From: Synechococcus sp. HK01-R
Lineage (GTDB): Bacteria > Cyanobacteriota > Cyanobacteriia > PCC-6307 > Cyanobiaceae
DNA length: 64,000 bases
Reading direction: 5' to 3'
NCBI RefSeq assembly: GCF_014217855.1
Contig: NZ_CP059059.1
Span: 868,001 to 932,000 of the forward strand
This document shows, piece by piece, positions 60,879-64,000 of this stretch. Position 1 is the stretch's first letter. Each line of letters opens with the position of its first letter. Made by a program: the position numbers and the translations under genes. The notes below the pieces were generated by a model. It searched no databases. It saw only the letters and a program-made list of their open reading frames with translations, and was not told the origin of the DNA.

Positions 60879-62978
60879 ATGAAACAGCTTTTTCAATTAC
60901 TTGACACAGGTTCCAGCGATCTACGTTGTCTTCCTTCGCCTGTGGCTTCCCGAGGCCAGTTACTGGTCCGCAGTGCCTGTTCGCTGGTCTCTGCTGGTAC
61001 AGAACGAATGATTGTTGACTTCGGTAAGGCTAATTGGATCGATAGGGCTCGCCAGCAACCAGAGAAGGTGCAGCAGGTGTTGGATAAAGCCCGCACCGAT
61101 GGTCTTCTCACTACATTCGATGCGGTTCGCTACAAGCTCGATCAGCCCCTGCCCCTTGGCTACTGCAACGTAGGTACTGTGGTGGCAGTGGGCGAAGGAG
61201 TTTCAGGCTTCCAGGTAGGTGATCGTGTGTCCTCCAACGGCCCCCATGCCGAATTGGTGGCCGTACCCCAGCATCTTTGCGCTCCCATCCCCCCTGATGT
61301 GAGCGATGAGGCCGCCGCCTTCACGGTGCTGGCTTCCATTGGTCTCCAGGGTATTCGCCTCGCTAATCCAACCCTGGGAGAAACCTTTGTGGTGAGTGGT
61401 CTTGGCCTGATCGGCCTGCTCACCGCCCAGCTCCTTGCTGCTCAGGGTTGCCGTGTGCTGGGCCTTGACCCCGATTCCTCCAAATGCGCCCTCGCAGAAA
61501 AGCTAGGTATTGTCTCTTTTCATCTTACCAGCGGCGCGGATCCGGTGGCCTGGTGTCTGGAGTACACATCTGGAGTCGGTGCGGATGGGGTGTTGATCAC
61601 TGCTGCCACCCCTTCCAGTGAGCCGGTGCACGTGGCCGCCAAAGCCTGCCGCCAGCGCGGACGCATTGTTTTGGTCGGCGTCACTGGCCTCGAACTTCGC
61701 CGCGATCTCTTTTACAAAAAGGAGCTCTCCTTCCAAGTGAGCTGCTCCTACGGCCCTGGCCGCTACGACCCGGTCTATGAGCAGCATGGCCACGACTACC
61801 CGATCGGCTTTGTGCGCTGGACCGAACAGCGCAACTTCCAGGCCGTCCTTCACGCGATGGCCACTGGTTCTCTGCACACCAAGGCGCTGATTTCCCATCG
61901 CTTCCCGATCGATCAGGCATCCGACGCCTATGAGCTGCTCAGTAGCTCTGAGCCTTCACTCGGAATTCTGCTGCGCTACCCCCAAACAGCTGACCCTGAG
62001 CAGCGGGTGATTCAGCTCCCTGTAACTGCTGAATCGGTGGCCGCCAGCCAACCGCTGCTCAGCGTGATCGGTGCCGGCAACTACGCCAGCCGGATACTCA
62101 TCCCAGCTTTTGCGAAGGTCGGCGGGCGCTTTCACACCCTGGCCGCTTCCTCCGGAATCGGCCCGGTGCATGTGGGCCGCAAATTCGGCTTCTACCAAGC
62201 AAGCACAGATATTGCAGCTCTACTTGCCGATCCCATTGCCAACAGCGTGGTGATTGCCACCCGCCACGACAGTCATGCTTCTCTAGTACAACTGGCTCTC
62301 GATGCTGGCAAGCACGTGTTTGTGGAGAAGCCGCTCTGTCTTACGGCTGATGAGCTCTCTGCGGTCGAAGCCGCTCACTCAGGCAATGCGTTGCTGATGG
62401 TGGGCTTCAATCGCCGCTTTGCTCCCCTTTTGATCGAGCTTCAGCAGCATTTGTCCCGCCTCAGTGGCCCCAAGGCTTTCGTTTACACCTGCAATGCCGG
62501 CGCCCTTCCCGGCGACCATTGGACTCAAGATCCAGCTGCAGGAGGTGGGCGGCTGCTGGGCGAGGCTTGCCATTTCGTAGACCTGCTGCGCTTTTTGGCA
62601 GCTAGCCCCATCGAAGACCTGCAGTTGATCAACGCCGCTGATTGCAAACCCTGCCCCGACACCTTCTCGATGCAGCTCCGTTTCGCTGACGGATCGATTG
62701 GCACCGTGCACTACTTCGCCAACGGCAGCAAGGCCTTCCCCAAGGAGAGACTCGAAGTGTTTGCTGATGGCAAGGTGCTGCAGCTCGACAACTTCCGCAA
62801 ACTCAAGGCTTGGGGCATCCTTGGCTTGCGAACCCGCCGACTCCTGTCGCAAGACAAAGGCCAGGAGGCCTGTTGTAAGGCTTTTCTTAAAGCGATTGAA
62901 ACTGGTGGCTCACCGCCGATTCCAGTTGAAGAGATCTTTGAAGTGCAGCGATGGCTGCTGCGGGCGGTGAACCGATGA
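60879..62978 (+). CDS. Bi-domain oxidoreductase: zinc-type alcohol dehydrogenase fused to Gfo/Idh/MocA, 699 aa
   Basis: Residues 1 to about 360 are a medium-chain dehydrogenase: CNVGTVVAVGEGVSGFQVGD, then NAD loop VVSGLGLIGLLTAQLLAAQG. Residues about 385-699 are a Gfo/Idh/MocA oxidoreductase: LLSVIGAGNYASRILIPAF, IATRHDSHASLVQLALDAGK, HVFVEKPLCL (the EKP motif) and EACHFVDLLRFLA. This fusion is known in surface-glycan clusters, where it is thought to oxidise or epimerise a sugar; the substrate is unknown. Its stop overlaps wecC (ATGA), linking it to UDP-ManNAc metabolism. GC content is back to the host level. Confidence 0.9.
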   Translation: MKQLFQLLDTGSSDLRCLPSPVASRGQLLVRSACSLVSAGTERMIVDFGKANWIDRARQQPEKVQQVLDKARTDGLLTTFDAVRYKLDQPLPLGYCNVGTVVAVGEGVSGFQVGDRVSSNGPHAELVAVPQHLCAPIPPDVSDEAAAFTVLASIGLQGIRLANPTLGETFVVSGLGLIGLLTAQLLAAQGCRVLGLDPDSSKCALAEKLGIVSFHLTSGADPVAWCLEYTSGVGADGVLITAATPSSEPVHVAAKACRQRGRIVLVGVTGLELRRDLFYKKELSFQVSCSYGPGRYDPVYEQHGHDYPIGFVRWTEQRNFQAVLHAMATGSLHTKALISHRFPIDQASDAYELLSSSEPSLGILLRYPQTADPEQRVIQLPVTAESVAASQPLLSVIGAGNYASRILIPAFAKVGGRFHTLAASSGIGPVHVGRKFGFYQASTDIAALLADPIANSVVIATRHDSHASLVQLALDAGKHVFVEKPLCLTADELSAVEAAHSGNALLMVGFNRRFAPLLIELQQHLSRLSGPKAFVYTCNAGALPGDHWTQDPAAGGGRLLGEACHFVDLLRFLAASPIEDLQLINAADCKPCPDTFSMQLRFADGSIGTVHYFANGSKAFPKERLEVFADGKVLQLDNFRKLKAWGILGLRTRRLLSQDKGQEACCKAFLKAIETGGSPPIPVEEIFEVQRWLLRAVNR

Positions 62979-64000
62979 CGACGTGCTGCATCCTCGGCCT
63001 CGGCTACATCGGATTGCCCACAGCTGCCGTGCTTGCCCGCGCCGGCCATCGCGTGATCGGCGTTGATGTGAACGCTCAGGTGGTCGCCACCGTGAACCAG
63101 GGCCATATTCATATTGTGGAGCCCGATCTTGATCAGGCCGTGGCCGACGCAGTGGCCTGCGGTGCTCTCAGCGCCCAGCTCACCCCGGCCACTGCGGATG
63201 TGTTCCTGATCGCCGTGCCCACCCCATTCCGCAGTGGTGTGGATGGCATCCCCCAACCCAACATCGACTATGTGCTGACCGCAGCCCGCGCGATTGCACC
63301 GGTGCTGCAGCCCGGCGATCTGGTGCTGCTCGAATCCACCTCGCCAGTGGGTACCACCGAGCAGGTCGCCCAGGTGATCGCAGAGCTTTCTGGGGTGAAT
63401 CCCGATCAGCTGCACATCGCTTACTGTCCCGAGCGGGTGTTGCCTGGCCGGATCCTGAAGGAATTGGTTGGCAACGATCGTGTGATCGGTGGACTCACCC
63501 CCGCCGCGGCAGAAGCCGGCAAGGCCTTTTATGCCACCTTCTGCCAGGGCGATTTACTCACCACCACCGCTCGGACAGCTGAGCTAGTGAAGCTCACCGA
63601 AAACAGCTTTCGCGATGTCAACATCGCCTTCGCCAATGAGCTCTCGCTGGTGTGTGATCGACTTGGCATCAAAGTGCGCGAGCTGATCCGCCTCGCCAAT
63701 CACCACCCCCGTGTGAATGTGCTGCAACCCGGCTGCGGTGTGGGTGGCCATTGCATCGCCGTCGATCCCTGGTTCATTGCTGCAGAAGCTCCCGACTGCA
63801 CTCCCCTGATCCAAACGGCCCGCCGCGTGAACGACGGAAAGAGCCGCTGGGTGATTGAGCAGGTTCAGGCTCGTGCTGAGGCCTTGGAAGACCAGCTTGG
63901 CCGACCTGCCCGCATCGGCTGCTTGGGCCTGGCCTTCAAGCCTAATGTGGATGACCTGCGTGAGTCCCCCGCTCTGCACATCACCACTGAGCTGTTGGTG
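62975..64000 (+). CDS. wecC: UDP-N-acetyl-D-mannosamine dehydrogenase (partial, runs off the right edge)
   Basis: Oxidises UDP-ManNAc to UDP-ManNAcA. NAD loop CILGLGYIGLPTAAVLARAG, VFLIAVPTPF, LLESTSPVGTTEQV, YCPERVLPGRILKELVGNDR, and the central helix TARTAELVKLTENSFRDVNI. The catalytic cysteine is in QPGCGVGGHCIAVDPWF, and CLGLAFKPNVDDLRESPAL begins the C-terminal domain. 342 codons are visible. The ATG at 62975 overlaps the stop of the oxidoreductase gene. The epimerase wecB is not in the window. Confidence 0.93.
   Translation, partial: MTTCCILGLGYIGLPTAAVLARAGHRVIGVDVNAQVVATVNQGHIHIVEPDLDQAVADAVACGALSAQLTPATADVFLIAVPTPFRSGVDGIPQPNIDYVLTAARAIAPVLQPGDLVLLESTSPVGTTEQVAQVIAELSGVNPDQLHIAYCPERVLPGRILKELVGNDRVIGGLTPAAAEAGKAFYATFCQGDLLTTTARTAELVKLTENSFRDVNIAFANELSLVCDRLGIKVRELIRLANHHPRVNVLQPGCGVGGHCIAVDPWFIAAEAPDCTPLIQTARRVNDGKSRWVIEQVQARAEALEDQLGRPARIGCLGLAFKPNVDDLRESPALHITTELLV

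Overview
The window looks like chromosomal DNA from a GC-rich cyanobacterium of the picocyanobacterial Synechococcus/Cyanobium type. The basis is the many copies of the HIP1 octamer GCGATCGC (for example near 226, 550, 13944, 15542, 20780, 23942, 25867, 27613 and 31654), a Nif11-type leader peptide, a cyclic-nucleotide-domain HlyB exporter next to a parvulin, and the general flavour of the surface-glycan genes. I saw no rRNA, tRNA or CRISPR array. The whole window is one large cell-surface glycan and secretion locus, cut by a decayed toxin-antitoxin island and by insertion sequences.

Region 1 (1-23435, GC-rich). At the left edge are a type I secretion ABC exporter (partial) and a PpiC isomerase. 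A long leftward operon (13332 to 4733) follows, mostly joined by ATGA/TGATG overlaps. It encodes a GT2, a GT61, two TPR proteins (one with a sulfotransferase domain), an RTX protein, a protein fusing a sulfotransferase-like domain to a Wzt-type ATPase, and a Wzm permease. This suggests a sulfated polysaccharide exported by an ABC-2 transporter. More glycosyltransferases, a 2OG-Fe(II) oxygenase and an RgpF-like protein lie around it. A second leftward unit (22202 to 17771) holds the tyrosine autokinase Wzc, a dual-specificity phosphatase and an outer-membrane-type protein with WEPVP repeats, divergent from the export protein Wza.

Region 2 (23436-30069) is accessory. It has a Nif11-like peptide gene, two VapBC modules, an AbrB/RelE-like pair, an orphan RHH antitoxin, a two-gene module of unknown function, and many gene fragments: a truncated glmS, three DUF4351/Rpn tails, a transposase remnant, and several pieces of gmd and fcl whose intact copies follow directly.

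Region 3 (30070-57460) begins with GC-rich gmd-fcl and then falls abruptly to AT-rich DNA at about 32200, consistent with an acquired O-antigen cassette. It holds an MsbA/PglK-like flippase, a pseudaminic-acid-type pathway (pseB, pseC, amidotransferase plus HisH/HisF-like partners, pseF, pseI) in which a PIG-L deacetylase and a formyltransferase are pseudogenes, an IS3 element with intact ends and target duplication, a radical SAM/SPASM protein, a PhyH-like oxygenase, several glycosyltransferases, the CDP-3,6-dideoxyhexose genes rfbF-rfbG-rfbH plus a reductase, and a Wzy-like polymerase followed by a probable terminator.

Region 4 (57461-64000). An IS5-type transposase gene is broken by an IS256-type remnant, with a second IS256 remnant in opposite orientation. 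GC-rich glycan genes then resume: a two-domain oxidoreductase and a UDP-ManNAc dehydrogenase (wecC) running off the right edge.
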